Shown here: positions 14,501 to 25,256 of the stretch, in pieces
Numbering within the stretch: position 1 is the first letter of the stretch
Layout of the letters: every line of letters begins with the position of its first letter
NCBI GenBank assembly: GCA_947579605.1
Contig: OX388318.1
Span: 9,672,001 to 9,736,000 of the forward strand
DNA from: Athripsodes cinereus
Lineage: Eukaryota > Arthropoda > Insecta > Trichoptera > Leptoceridae
DNA: 64,000 bases
Direction: 5' to 3'
The notes under the pieces: generated by a model
Told to the model about the DNA's origin: nothing
What the model saw: only the letters and a program-made list of their open reading frames with translations
The model's database searches: none
Translations under genes and position numbers: made by a program

Positions 14501-17500
14501 CTGCCTGGAAGTCTCATGTCGTAGATCCGATAAACTGACAGAGACAACACAAGCTGGATGAACACATAATCCCGTTAAGTCCACGTCTTGAATGCAGTCT
14601 ATTTCCACATTACCTACTAAAAATATATCCATACATAAATATATACAATAATAATTTGAAGAAGGACACATAGAAGTTTTTTGAAAATTATTCTAGAGTG
14701 GGAAAGGCCTCTGAGTCAAATATTGTTCATAGTAATGTTCTATTTTTAAATGAAGTTCTCGAAGAATAAGATAATCAATTGAATACCAACTTGTATTTTA
14801 AATATATTTCATAATACTTACTTGAGTCAACTTGTTTCATGGTGTAGATGAGTATATGAGAGTCGGCACCGAAAACAATGAGCTGATCTTCCAACATATC
14901 AAGGAGTAAAACTTGTGAGTGAACTTGGAATATCTTTGCAAATCTGTTGTCTAATTTGTTGTCCCTTGGATAAAGCCGCAATTCATCATTGCCATCAATA
15001 ATACTGAAACAACCTAGAATACATAATTAAATAAATATATATTTTGAGCGTAAATAGCAAAACAATTTGGTCATACTTAGTAGGGCAAAACCAATTCGTA
15101 CAAACAAAATATGCGATTCCCAAATGTGTTTAGCTAAAGTTGAAAGCATTTGTAAGAAAATTCTCAAAAAACTGTATATTTTAAACAAATAATATTGCAC
15201 ACTAAAAATAGTACAAATGGCAAGTTTATTGCCTTACACGAATTTCTTACAAATAACCTAAAGACCCCCATAGACAAAAACATTATTATTTCAATTATTT
15301 CCCTAGGAAACTGGAACTTAAACTATAAGCCTTTACATACATAAATATGGAAGAAAAAACAAAATTCTTCATATTTTACAAACACCAGCCATTTACAAGA
15401 CATTCAAAACAATAAAGTAAAGAGTAAGACCTAATCCAATCTGGGGACTCCATATTCATCTTTATACACACCTACTACGATGTAATCCTTCCACCATAAC
15501 ATTCCTCCAGTCACAACAAAATCCTTCTCTTGAGATTCATTACCAAACAGCTTCCATTTTCTAGACAACATATTGTAGTGAGCAATGCCTGTCCTTCCAG
15601 CCACGCTTAAGTTCTGACCAGATATGTCTATTGCACTATACTGGAATAAGAAAATGTGAATTAATTATGTGTGGTTGTCACATAATCAAATATTTGTAAC
15701 ATCATTTTATTTAAACTTCAGTTAAAAGGAATCACGTGAAAATAAAATTTTCAAAGCAAACTGATAGTGTCCTTAGAAGATGAATCTTGTCTCTCTTCAT
15801 TTGATAAACTTCACGATGGAATGAAAATGTTTGTTTTTAATTTTAGTCTGATATATAAGATACATAATAAAATAGTACTACAATATTCAATGTACCCTAA
15901 TAGGCCAATTAGTTGCTGAGTACGTCGCAGGTAATGGAAGAATTATCCACTGTTTCCCATCAGCCAACGTGTTGTTCATAGTAATGCCGACATCTGGTTC
16001 ACCTCCTAGAACACTGGAAGTTATTGTGTAGTCTCTTAAACTGCTTTCGTAATCATCAATTTGTGGTTCTTCTCCCTTAAGATTAGTATTGCTTTGAATA
16101 ATATCGTCAGAAACCATTCTGTTGAAGTCTCGAGTATTCTTTGTGAGATTATCACCGAGATTCACATACAGTCTGTCATCTGCTTGTAAATACAGATGGC
16201 TTTGATGATTCTAAAAAACAAAAAGGTAAATCATTTTATAAACAAATGAGCGCAAACAAGTCTCATCCATTTACATGACATTCTAAATATTCTGATGTTA
16301 TTGTCATTGGAACAGGGTATTGTGATAGAAGCTTAACAAGGCCATCAGATGCTTTGAGTATAAAAGAAAAGGTCACTTTACTGGCGCAAATCAATAATAC
16401 CTAAGGTTCGTGTTTCATTCAAAATAAAAGAATATAAAGCAAAGAGTTTCTTAATAGCTTACCATGCATGGATTTACTGTAAGAGCACTTTTAACAAAAT
16501 CCAACTGTATTAAACTTGTACATATTTCTTTACTTTCTCTGATCATCCACAGCTGATATCCTTCTGTGCACCATTCCTTTAAAAAAAATTAAACAAACAT
16601 ATTAATTAAATATGCCAGTGTATTTTAATTTGAAAATAAAGGGGCTTGTTTACTTTGAGTGATCACTCAGGATGATCATCCAAATTGAGAAGTGAGCATA
16701 GGCGTTTCATCCTGTGTAATCACTTGCGATAAAGGATGAAAGTGATTACATACATAATTTTGATAGAAGGTTCTTTCACTGAAATGACCATTGACAATTT
16801 ATTTCCTATTATTTGTCCTATTCTCTATGAATTAGTATCAAATGTCAGAGTCATAAACAAAATGAACGCATGTTTTTGGGAATTTTTAATTTTAATAACT
16901 TTTATTTTTCATTTAATTATTTTTTCTACGAAAATATGTCAAACAACAGACAACATAACTGTGAGTATAGATATGCCAGTAAAAGCATAGGATCGCAAAG
17001 AGTGAATAGAAGTGTTCACATTTAGCAGCACAAACAGCTTCGACCCTTTCACTCAGGATGATCATTCAGAGTGAAATAATATGAATAACCCTCAACATAA
17101 AAAGTTAGAGAATTACGTACAATAATAACAAAAAACAAACTAACCATGCTGTATACATTGAGCGGGTTATTTTTAGTTAAATCTTGATTGATGCCATAGT
17201 CCCAGGCCAAGGAACACATGAGAAGACCTCCAAATGTACTCCACACGGATACACCACCTCCACTCCATGAAACTGCTAAAGCTCGACCATCACTCGTCCA
17301 TCTACAGAAAATTTAAGCAATACTATTCTTTTCATAATTCTAATTGAAATTTAAATTATGAATTTATTTGAGATATGATTTGAATTATTTGTCATGAAAT
17401 TTAATAAAACCAAAAGGATGGTCGAGAATCTGATTATAGATTCACGATCTTTTGAACAAAATATTTGTAATTTGAATTCTCCTTCCTGCCTATTCTATTT

Positions 17501-20500
17501 TTATAATTTAAGTTACATGAACTAATACTTAATGTAAAGGTATTCTGGGTGTATTTCCATCCATCATAAATCTAGATTCATCATTTAATTACTATTTAAA
17601 ATCAAACATTTTCATCTTGAAGGAAATAACAAGTTAACAAAATATGCCTTTTTGAAAAAAATAATTAAATTGAACCAAAAAATACCTCATGCATTTAACA
17701 GGTCCTGGAGATCCAGGAAAGTCCTTGGAGCTGAGGACCATATTGTGTGAACACTCCAACCCTCCTGTTTGTTCATCTACAGTGAAGACACTCACTTGAG
17801 AACTACAACACGAGAAAATAAAAACACAATTTTAAAACATAATACATCTCATTTTAATTAGAGAGTATCTATCCACCATTTGGACTATTACATTTTGTAC
17901 AGAATATAAAAAAATATTTGCATTTCTCAAGGGTGTCGTAGTTAAAAATAACAGTACAAAAATATTAGAGTATTTCCATATTAAATTTACATAGTTACCG
18001 TTTGACTTTTTGAAGGAAAGAATCCCGCTAAAATTAATGTAAACTTTGATTTGAATTCTGTTAAAAAAATCTCTTGGTTGACCACCTGCAACCAACTTCA
18101 TTCACTTCTCTCGGCAGCCGCTCTGTGCGCTGGTCGATGTTTTTACATCGGCCAGTGGCCGAAATAAATAATTAAATAACTTGATAAATTGTCGTCAGAA
18201 TTAACTTATAACCTTTACATTGAAGTATAAATGTGACAGTGAATCATCAATAATATTAGTATCAGAGCCTGTTGATTAATAATAATTCTTGTGTATATGT
18301 AAAAATCTCTGTGTGTGTGTAATGCCGTTGAACCGGGCTGTGTTGTAATTTGAACTTCCAATAAATGTTTCTCTGACTCAAACTGTGCTTTTTTCTATCT
18401 ATGAAACCATTCTAGTAACCTTACGATAACCCTGATTGAGATTCATGCCCTACAGACGGAGTTAGCTGGCGAATATAAGTGCATAAGTTGGAGTTTGGAG
18501 TGTAAGGAAGGAGTGAAGGAGGAGAGGGTTTACTATAAAAGTGTATATTACAAGGGCCATTAACAAAACATCAGAGACCAAAATAAATCTCTGTTGAAAT
18601 AGATAAAAAGCTACATGGTTTATTATTGCATCATGTCAATTTTATTTTTATTGATTTACTAACCATAGAAAGCGTTAATTATAATCTCGCAACAATATTT
18701 TATAAGTGCAATTAGATGTTGAGTTTATAGTAAAATAAACATTGTGCTTACTTTTGTCGTCCAAATGCTATAAGCCGATATTTGTGATTGACACTGGAAC
18801 ATGTTGCATCTTCTAATCCTTGTGCCCAGATTCCTTGCACTTGCTAATAAAATTATAAAACATTAATGAATTAGAATAACTGAGTCAATGATAAAGCAAG
18901 GAGTGTATTAAGTTACAATATTTTAAGCAATATCAACTGCAAAGTGAGATTACAATTTCTTTGTAATGAGTCAACACAAATAGTTGTATGAATTGTGATT
19001 TAACAAATGGAGGTAATACACAGGATAAGTTAGCATCAGCTACTCAATTACTTTATAATAAGAAGAATATCATCTATAGGTTTGAATTATGGAACTAACA
19101 TATTTTTTTGTTATGCGGTATTATATATTGTTGCATTACACACTCCAGTTTAAAGTACAGGAAATATAGTCAATACAATAGAGACCTATGATACAATTAC
19201 AAAATTACAAATACTTAATATAAAAATAAATATTAACTTACGAAGCTTAGAAAACAATAAATAACATACACAGTCTAGCTCTTGGTGTATAAGTTAAAAT
19301 ATAATGTAATATATAAAAATATATGTATTAAAACATAAAGCCATCAATTTATCGATGGAAATTTAAATAAATATGTACGAAAACAAAGGAATCGTGGATA
19401 TCTATTCTATTCTATTTCAAAAGGCCATCCACTCATTTACGAGTGATCAGGGATCGTGGATATCAAATGATAAGTATTTGGTAAATGATCAACAAAATAG
19501 GTACACCAAACATCATACAATCACCTTCAACAAAACTGGCTCCGTCCAAAACTTTCCATATAAAAAAGGTGATGAACAAATAAAAAAAATCATAAAATAT
19601 ATTTACAAATTAATAAAAAAAAATATAATAAAACCAAAATAGATATGATTAAATGTGCAAGAAAAAAATATTTATAAAAATATGTAGGTACATCCAATAT
19701 TGCTAATTGGTAACCTGAAAGTAAAGTGTACAACTTCCAATGGGCCACTTGCAGTCGTGGGGGATTTTAATAAAAATGATCGAATTCAATAAATTTGAGG
19801 TCGGAAAACACAAATATGTCAGTTAAAATTTTTGACGTTTGGCAAAACACTCTAAACAGCTGATGATGTCACGGAGTCCCGTGAATCATAGTAACTTTCG
19901 CAACCACAGATTATAATCTCATACACACATGGGACTCTGTGACGTCACAGCGCAGCCATATTGTTTTTGATCATTCCGAGAAAATCCAATTTTTAAAAGC
20001 TTATATCTAAGAAAATAGTGCAAGAAAAATTAAAATAAAATGTGGTTGTGTTTCTTTCATACTAATTTACAATTTTATGTAATAAAAATAATGTGCAAGT
20101 GGCCCATTGAGAGATACTGGTTCCTGGATACAAATCCTCTTACTTGCAAACTACTTTACCTTCTCGTAGATATATTGTTTACTGTGAGAGTGTTTAAGGT
20201 GTATGTGGGTTTAATTTGAACTCAACTTCATCTTCTTAAATATTTGATTGTGTGGAGTAAATTCTATGACTTACGTTTGGATCAAATTTAAGTGTCGTAG
20301 CTGTAAGGAAAGCTGCTCTGCCATCATTCAATGTTATACCAAAACCACCAACAAGTGGAGAGTATTCTATATCACTAACATGAGTATTTTTTTCAACAAT
20401 TGGGATAGCTGAAACAATAATATAGATTATTTTATTTATTTATCCTTGAACATTCCACTTGAGCACACCAAATTAATGAATTAAAGAAATTTTGTGGTAG

Positions 20501-23500
20501 GATTAAAATGAATTTAAAATAAAACACCATACTACCTTCGCTATGAACAATATTTGACTCGAGGACTTTCGGGTAGACACCCATCATCAGGTAGTTTTAG
20601 AAATTAAATGCAATAAATAGATAAATTACACATAAAACTATTTCCAGTTCAGGGATAAAGTGTTTACTCAAACCAGTGTATTACCGATGGGTAGTGCGTT
20701 CAGTGGGATTCTTGCTAAACTATTCATGGGCAATTTTGAAAGGACACTTTGTGTATCTAACTAATCATTATTAAAATATGTGAACAATTATTTGCGGATA
20801 CGTGGAGAATATATTCTGCACCTGGACCGGAACCAAGACACACCAATATAGAGTTCACAGTGGAAGTAGAGGAAAACAAGAAATTTAATTATAAAGACCT
20901 AACTGTTAATATCATTGATGATAAATTTGATTTTAAAATATATCGCAAACCAACATATACAGATACTACTATACACGCTCAATCAAAGTTAGATATTGTT
21001 CATTGTGAAAGTAATATAGCGTTTAGTTTTAATTCTATGAAAATGAACATTCACAAAGTTATTTCAAGTAGTTACTATACAATTTTGTGGTAATTAACTT
21101 TCCACCACATACCTAATTCTCTGATATCATTTTTATTATAAAAGAGAGTCTTCTGCAGCTTAGGAAACTTTTTAGATTAAAAACCAGAGCTCTTCTGACA
21201 AACCTCACACTATCTGTGCTAAGACTTATTGTCTAAGAATGATTTTTTTGCTATCACTATAGTAAAACCAAAGATAGAAAAAAATATTTTTATACATATA
21301 TGTATCAATTGTAATTGATTAAATGACTACATATCATATTAAATACTTAAGCATCACCTGTCATTAATCATAATTAATTTATGACACATTTTACTTGTGT
21401 ACTTTGATTGCCTATCAAATATGAAAAATGTCTTTCTTATCTTAACCATGATCACATGTATGCAATCATAATAGATATATTTTTTTATTCTACAAACATT
21501 TGAAAAAAAAATGTGTTGTTTAGAAAAAATTATGTATCAATCTTTATCCAAAATAAATTTGAAACATTCAAGAATAATCTTCATCCTCATGAAGTCCTAT
21601 CAATTTATTTGTAATGTTTTCATAACATCTTTAGTGACAACAAAATGTGTTATAAGAACAATTGTATCAACATACAATCTCACAAGTTTATATAGATGGT
21701 TTGATAGAATGGTTAATAATTTGAGAAAATATAGAAATTTGTAATTATCTACCTTTAGAAACTTGTTGGTTAATACAGAAAGGAATCCTTCTAAGATCGA
21801 GACAATAGTCCCTGTTGAGCGTACCATCCCAATTGTACCTCAGAAGATGTCCTTGAGTAGTACAGACCATTAATTCTGAGCCGCTAATACAAGAGAGACG
21901 GGTTATTGCACCATCCCACACCAATACTTCTTTATTCTGAAATAATATATTAATTCAGTTAGATAAATAAATAATAAATCTTAATACATATCATCTCAAT
22001 ATACCAAATATTCTATCTAACAAATGCATAAAAAACTGTATGAATATTATGCAAACAAAAAGAATTTGTAGGGCAGAAGAATCGTTATAGAACAAATAAT
22101 CAAACAATTACACAATGCTTACAATAAATGAACTTCCTACTTCCTGTTACCATACAGGAAATGCCAAGATGGATAAAAAAAATCATTCATGTTAACAGTA
22201 ATACAAATCTATGGCAAATGTATAATATGAAATTTAAAATTATTATAAATTGTTAATATTTACTAATTTGATACAGTATTGAAAAAAATACATTCATAAA
22301 ATGTGGCACACCTTAAGAATGAATTGAAGATGTGCATTATACATTTTATTGAGTAGTTTAGTTTATTCTGAATATATTTATTACAAAATAAAAATTGCTC
22401 TCCAGAGTGCTCCCTCGGAGCAACATTTCTCGCTTTAATGCGACATTAAATCCTGTTTGTGCATGTGTGTGTTGTAATGGAGATATGTGGCGGCACGAGG
22501 TATGTGGCGGGCACTGCCCATTTAAAAAAAAAACTCTCTCCACAACCTTACTTTCAAGTTTCCCGCAAAAGGCAGATATTCAACATTACATAAAAGACAT
22601 TCAACATCTTCAGTGTAATAATGAGGTGTGTTACCCATTGTGAATGTCTTGTTCTTATGGTATGGAGAGGACAACCTATATTACGCTTATGTCATTCAGT
22701 ATGCCTGCTTGTTTAAAGTATAGATAGATTACATATCAATTTAACTTACCATTACTAATTTTAATGGAGGTATTACTTCTTTAACAAATAGTTCAGCAGA
22801 ATCTCTCCTAAGGTTTGTTGTGGGTGGATCATATTGCTGGTAACAGGTGCTTTGTCCTGGGATCACTTCCATGTTGTATAATATCAGATGACCCTCCGAT
22901 GTCTACAACTCATAAATTCACAAATCAAACAAAAATACCAATTAAAACAGAGGGACAAGTTAACAGAAAAGACACACATCTTCTAAAATTGTACAAAATC
23001 ACTAAAAGCGAAAGAAGCTTGTTTACTATACTATACCCTCACGCCGTATCCCAAGTAGGGTAGGCAAAGATAATGGAATGCCATATTAACCTATCTTTAC
23101 ATACTTCTTTCTCTTCTTCCACATTCATACAATTTCTCATCCATACACGCTGATTTCTCTACCTCAACATGTGGCCAGAGGCGGCTCTTTGATAATGAGC
23201 GGCGGTTCAAACGCACCCCCAATTTAAAAGATAGAAACCTAACATTATGTAATAATTAAAATTAAAAAATATTAATAAATTTTTCCATGAACAATATAAT
23301 AATATTATTCAAGTTACCATATGAACAACACAGTCATCACATTCACTATTGCTTTGCAACATGCAGCGCTACTGTTCGTTAGAATATTTTAGTGCGGATG
23401 TTGAGCGAACTAGCGGTGCAAAATCTAATATCGCACCGATAACCCATACATTTCGTAAAACTTCAATACTAAGTTCGTGGTGCTAAGATTGTATGGAGAT

Positions 23501-24987
23501 ATTAAAAATATATGGGACATTTTGAGCATTGAACACAACTATGCTCACACGTAAAAAGGAGTAAGAGATACGCCTTGTAGCATTTTGTCGTACATTGACG
23601 GAAATTTTTTGACTAGTGTGTTTTTTTATGTGAAGGGATTCCTGTTATTAGTTATGTGGACGCGATGAATTAGTACATACCAAGCGTGTCAAAATGCATA
23701 GATTGACGTCGTGAGGTTCATAGGTCAGCCGTATACACTGTAATTACTTATTACTTAGTGGTAAAATTTCTATAGACAGTTAACGCTAGTCGCGATTGTG
23801 TTATGCAGATAATTAGTTATTTGTAAGATTTTTTATATTCGAGCGCGCTTATATCGACATGTTACATGCAATTTTAAGAATCTACGATATACCTATATAA
23901 AATTGATATAATATTAATTATTATCGTTTTAGCTTATAGATTACTATTAAAATGGGTGAATTAAACGTAGAATAAGTAATAGTAAATGAAGTGTTCGCTA
24001 ATGGTAAAGAGAGAAGGGTAGAATTTCTTTATAAGGATGTTTTTTTTTTTACCGAACCCCCGCAAATACATATTGCCGGCCGCCTCTGCATGTGGCTATC
24101 TTAGAGAATTTATTCCACATATTCCAACCATTCTTTCAGATACATATAATTATAATAAAAAATCTTTATTGCACAAAAATAGTATACAAGGTAAACGTGA
24201 TAACTACTGAACACAAAATTTTCTGCAATGGGCGAGTTTATCGCTGAAGCGCAATATCTTCCAACTAACCCATACTCTCTTCTTTATCCTTTTTTTATCC
24301 AAACGCTCTTCATCCTTTCATTATAAAGAGGAATAATTAAGAGCAAAGAGAATTGAACTTACAGCAACACAAAGCATACTGGAATCTGGTTTCCATTCTA
24401 CGCTGATGTTTATACCCAGCTTTAATAGTGAATCTGAACATCGTTGGTGATACACAATAGGGACACATGGCTGGAAACAAAAACAAAGTTTAATAGCAAG
24501 TTGTAATATCTGTGGGAAAATCAAGATTATCAAAGGTATATAAGGACATCAAAATTCTGATTTATTACAGAGTTATGTGTCAAGAACAGTTCTTTAATTG
24601 CACTGGATGAAATTTAAAACACATTACATATAGAAATGTATAATCAAACGTTTGATCAGATATTTAACTTGAGAAAATACAAATACACATAAACAATAAC
24701 AGTGAAAGAGAAAGTTCTAAAGCTCAACACATTAATACACGTTCCCGTTAGTCGGTGCACTGTTGTATAAGTGCCAACCTATTTACGCAATACAAGGATT
24801 AGACTAAAATATCAAACAGTTAATTCAATTTAATAAAAATACTAACTTTACAAAACCAAATAATCAAAGTGTCTTCTGTCAATACTGCAAATAATATCTT
24901 ATCTCGATTACAGACCACCTGTAGAAAAGGTTTACTGTTAGAACCAAATGCATCTAATATTTTTGGCCATCCTATAGGGAAATACAT
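97..24987 (-). CDS. Rich: RIC1/Rich homologue, Rab6 GEF subunit (26 exons, 3' end off window)
   Basis: RIC1 pairs with RGP1 as the guanine nucleotide exchange factor for Rab6 on the Golgi; the fly orthologue is Rich. Exons read on the minus strand with GT-AG borders and compatible phases: 24847-24987, 24363-24470, 22750-22836, 21753-21936, 20275-20408, 18752-18843, 17686-17802, 17145-17301, 16463-16576, 15896-16210, 15472-15640, 14822-15013, 14450-14613, 14254-14328, 5265-5508, 4933-5042, 4712-4843, 4252-4347, 3922-4065, 3396-3510, 2917-3041, 2554-2714, 2183-2466, 1624-1721, 851-993, 97-285. They sum to about 1296 codons; the family has about 1420. The start MYFPIGWPK matches the conserved RIC1 N-terminus. 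The last exon ends in phase 2 at a donor, so the C-terminus lies beyond position 1. One short propeller exon seems to be missing between exons 2 and 3. Identity is confident from conserved blocks along the whole length. Confidence 0.93.
309..638. repeat. 47-bp minisatellite, seven units, in a Rich intron
   Basis: The block gtggagtggagtccctcaaa recurs at 333, 380, 427, 474, 521, 568 and 615, exactly 47 bp apart, followed by ttgtgattatatattgttta and atgaact. Units are almost identical; the first has one substitution (aacag for aactg). The array sits in the intron between Rich exons 25 and 26. A 77-residue open frame across it is a by-product of the repeat. Confidence 0.97.
3770..3905 (-). repeat. 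Dispersed repeat, copy 1 (related to 5800-5945)
   Basis: The reverse complement aligns with 5800-5945: both contain a gcatcacg(g/c)catatcccac-type start, then a conserved stretch around aataaacatnnaa and cctctccgtg, then a paragraph ending in gggt. The copy lies in a Rich intron, next to exon 19. A related edge occurs near 23040-23085. Probably a SINE or a non-autonomous element; its class is not determined. Confidence 0.6.
5800..5945 (+). repeat. Dispersed repeat, copy 2 (related to 3770-3905)
   Basis: This copy is in the opposite orientation to the one at 3770-3905 and is preceded by a C-homopolymer at about 5791-5802. It sits in the long Rich intron. It contains no usable coding sequence; the short frame through it is shared with the other copy only because the DNA is repeated. 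Confidence 0.55.
6530..6700 (+). mobile_element. LINE C-terminal remnant
   Basis: A short degraded stretch encodes pieces such as RLNGCKRS and INKLQWLGH, which resemble the conserved region near the C-terminus of RTE-like LINE proteins (RWFGHVERM type). It has stops and no recognisable catalytic motif. Low information; a pseudogene fragment. Confidence 0.45.
6868..6958 (-). repeat. tRNA-derived SINE head
   Basis: On the minus strand a Pol III box A-like tract (tagcctggagg) is followed about 40 nt later by a box B-like tract (ggtttgatacc), the spacing expected of a tRNA-related SINE. It is flanked by gagtttg/caaactc arms. It does not fold into a complete tRNA with a convincing acceptor stem, so a tRNA gene is not called. 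Confidence 0.5.
8213..8220 (+). promoter_or_regulatory. TATA box of the cuticle protein gene
   Basis: ATATAAAA lies 78 bp upstream of the ATG at 8291. An initiator-like acatcaga at 8241-8248 is about 30 bp downstream, the spacing expected of a TATA-driven arthropod promoter. Strong TATA promoters are usual for cuticle genes. Confidence 0.6.
8291..13078 (+). CDS. RR-2 cuticular protein, nested in a Rich intron
   Basis: Four exons: 8291-8296 (Met-Lys only), 12045-12146, 12229-12325, 12651-13078; 633 nt, 210 residues. A tiny first exon coding for the start of the signal peptide is typical of insect cuticle genes. Exon 2 gives the hydrophobic signal segment ([13 protein letters not shown]). Exons 3-4 carry an RR-2 chitin-binding Rebers-Riddiford consensus: [16 protein letters not shown], then [21 protein letters not shown] and a [16 protein letters not shown] tail. 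The C-terminal half is rich in His, Pro and Lys. The product is secreted into the cuticle and should bind chitin. It lies inside a Rich intron on the opposite strand. AATAAA at 13144 is a likely polyadenylation signal. A LINE occupies most of intron 1 and ends within about 30 bp of the exon 2 acceptor. The exon 1 assignment is inferred from TATA, ATG and donor. Confidence 0.88.
8816..9871 (-). pseudogene. LINE ORF2, RT C-terminal part (after frameshift)
   Basis: A frame of about 350 codons holds RT motifs B to E: GVPQGS, then YADD, then a thumb region and a C-terminal tail ending [20 protein letters not shown], a conserved terminal block of this LINE group. It is out of frame with the upstream ORF2 portion, so the element is dead unless the frameshift is an assembly error. 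Confidence 0.85.
9907..11625 (-). pseudogene. LINE ORF2, endonuclease and RT N-terminal part
   Basis: An open frame of about 570 codons starts at the APE endonuclease (LYANARS, then ETWLYESE and GGGTAVFI) and runs through the linker to RT motifs 0-2 ([24 protein letters not shown]). It ends where [11 protein letters not shown] motif A would be expected. The first Met in the annotated frame is a TTG; an upstream in-frame region overlaps the end of ORF1. Confidence 0.85.
11601..12040 (-). pseudogene. LINE ORF1, 5'-truncated, with CCHC zinc knuckles
   Basis: The fragment encodes a gag-like nucleic-acid-binding protein with [14 protein letters not shown] and [13 protein letters not shown], two CCHC knuckles in tandem, and a third Cys cluster CSNC. 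The N-terminus is missing because the element is truncated at the cuticle gene's splice acceptor. The apparent starting residues MHLKTKTKK are the reverse complement of the host polypyrimidine tract, not LINE sequence. Confidence 0.8.
12370..12500. repeat. LINE-tail-like repeat in cuticle gene intron 3
   Basis: A catcatcatgatcatcat tract followed by agccttggcctcctccaaca-type sequence resembles the degraded ends of RTE-like LINEs common in lepidopteran genomes. It lies between exons 3 and 4 and leaves both splice sites intact. Confidence 0.35.
13150..14250. other. Non-coding stretch downstream of the cuticle gene
   Basis: About 1.1 kb of AT-rich sequence between the cuticle gene 3' end and Rich exon 14, all within a Rich intron. 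It contains two short pieces (13965-14000 and 14163-14205) of the dispersed 'gagggcgagtttatcgc' LINE or SINE tail, in opposite orientations. No ORF or RNA gene was recognised. Confidence 0.5.
14254..24987 (-). CDS. Rich: Rich exons 1-14: N-terminal WD40/beta-propeller half
   Basis: These 14 exons encode the propeller-like region of RIC1. Recognisable blocks are [12 protein letters not shown] in exon 2, [10 protein letters not shown] in exon 4, [16 protein letters not shown] in exon 5, [13 protein letters not shown] in exon 6, [15 protein letters not shown] across the exon 7/8 junction, GYQLWMI and ALTVNPCM in exon 9, [15 protein letters not shown] across the exon 10/11 junction, and [15 protein letters not shown] across the exon 11/12 junction. 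All have direct counterparts in vertebrate RIC1. Exon 13 has two usable in-frame acceptors, after 14614 or after 14617. Introns hold a MITE-A copy (16.6-17.1 kb), another MITE (19.7-20.1 kb), a Penelope fragment (20.6-21.1 kb) and short LINE tails. No internal stops or frameshifts were seen, so this half looks functional. Confidence 0.9.
16641..17083 (+). mobile_element. MITE-A copy 1 (piggyBac-like MITE) in a Rich intron
   Basis: It starts GGGGCTTGTTTACTTTGAG and continues with gatcactcaggatgatcatc, matching the ends of copies at 50.3 and 57.6 kb. The body shares attttgatagaaggttcttt-type sequence and a palindromic gtgaacag region. It lies between Rich exons 8 and 9. This is the most diverged copy and no TTAA duplication is visible here. 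It keeps an 84-codon open frame homologous to those in the other copies. Confidence 0.7.
19738..20109. mobile_element. 372-bp MITE with CAATGGGCCACTTGCA inverted ends
   Basis: The left end CAATGGGCCACTTGCA is matched by TGCAAGTGGCCCATTG at the right end: 16-bp perfect inverted repeats. The interior contains gtgacgtcac and no ORF. Its length and inner sequence resemble the 369-bp element at 49783-50151, which also has an ACTTGCA inverted end. It lies between Rich exons 5 and 6. Confidence 0.8.
20541..20611 (-). ncRNA. Hammerhead-ribozyme-like core beside a Penelope fragment (candidate)
   Basis: On the minus strand CTGATGA (20590-20584) is followed by a GGGT-GTCT-ACCC hairpin (20582-20571) and GAAA (20570-20567), the order and spacing of the hammerhead catalytic core. 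Penelope-like elements are known to carry hammerhead motifs, and a Penelope RT fragment begins about 50 bp away. Against it: an unpaired T sits between CTGATGA and the hairpin, stem I is not convincing, and the RT fragment is on the other strand. Probably a degenerate copy. Confidence 0.35.
20655..21092 (+). pseudogene. Penelope-like element reverse transcriptase fragment
   Basis: The translation gives [21 protein letters not shown] (with a stop-free frame) and then [20 protein letters not shown] followed by [18 protein letters not shown]. The PMGS..S..LA..FM block and the E.E....N..DL.. to [12 protein letters not shown] block are diagnostic of Penelope-like RTs. The catalytic region between them is deleted and the GIY-YIG end is absent. 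It lies in a Rich intron. Confidence 0.75.
24150..24275 (-). repeat. LINE/SINE 3' tail, copy matching 55665-55790
   Basis: Shares atttttatt(a/g)cacaaa-like and gcaatgggcgagttta plus tcgctgaagcgcaatatctt-type sequence with 55665-55790, and a shorter version with 14163-14205. The same family tail appears three times in the window. It lies in the intron between Rich exons 2 and 3. Confidence 0.6.
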
Positions 24988-25141
24988 TTTTGGAAACAAG
25001 TTAAATTTTACTAAATAAACATATCAAAAACTAAAACAGTGTCACAACCCAACTACAATAGTGACGTTATTCAACCATAGATGAACATCCAAGATAGAAG
25101 GCTGAGTTTTCAAAAGCTGTCAAAATATAAAGAGATATTAA

Positions 25142-25256
25142 AGGCTGGGTTCACGATAGCATAAATATCGCTCGACGTCGAGTGACCTGAGCGACCATGA
25201 AGTTGCAGTGAGTGGCGAATGTCACCCTGGATATCGTGAACAACTTTGAGCGTTTT
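25142..25256 (+). mobile_element. MITE-C, left part of a copy split by 12.7 kb of insertions
   Basis: From aaggctgggttcacgatagc to caactttgagcgtttt this is the near-exact reverse complement of 49285-49400. The match stops at 25256, where LINE sequence begins. The remainder of the same element, in the same orientation, resumes at about 37980. It lies 155 bp upstream of the Rich start codon. Confidence 0.85.

Noticed and set aside
18100..18400. Solo LTR of a Copia-like element (tagtatcagagcctg resembles an initiator-tRNA binding site)
   Set aside because: No paired LTR, no TG...CA borders and no gag-pol sequence nearby; the match is too short.
19373..19642. 89-codon ORF in a Rich intron
   Set aside because: Strongly AT-driven composition (Ile/Lys/Asn/Tyr), no motif, no splice context.
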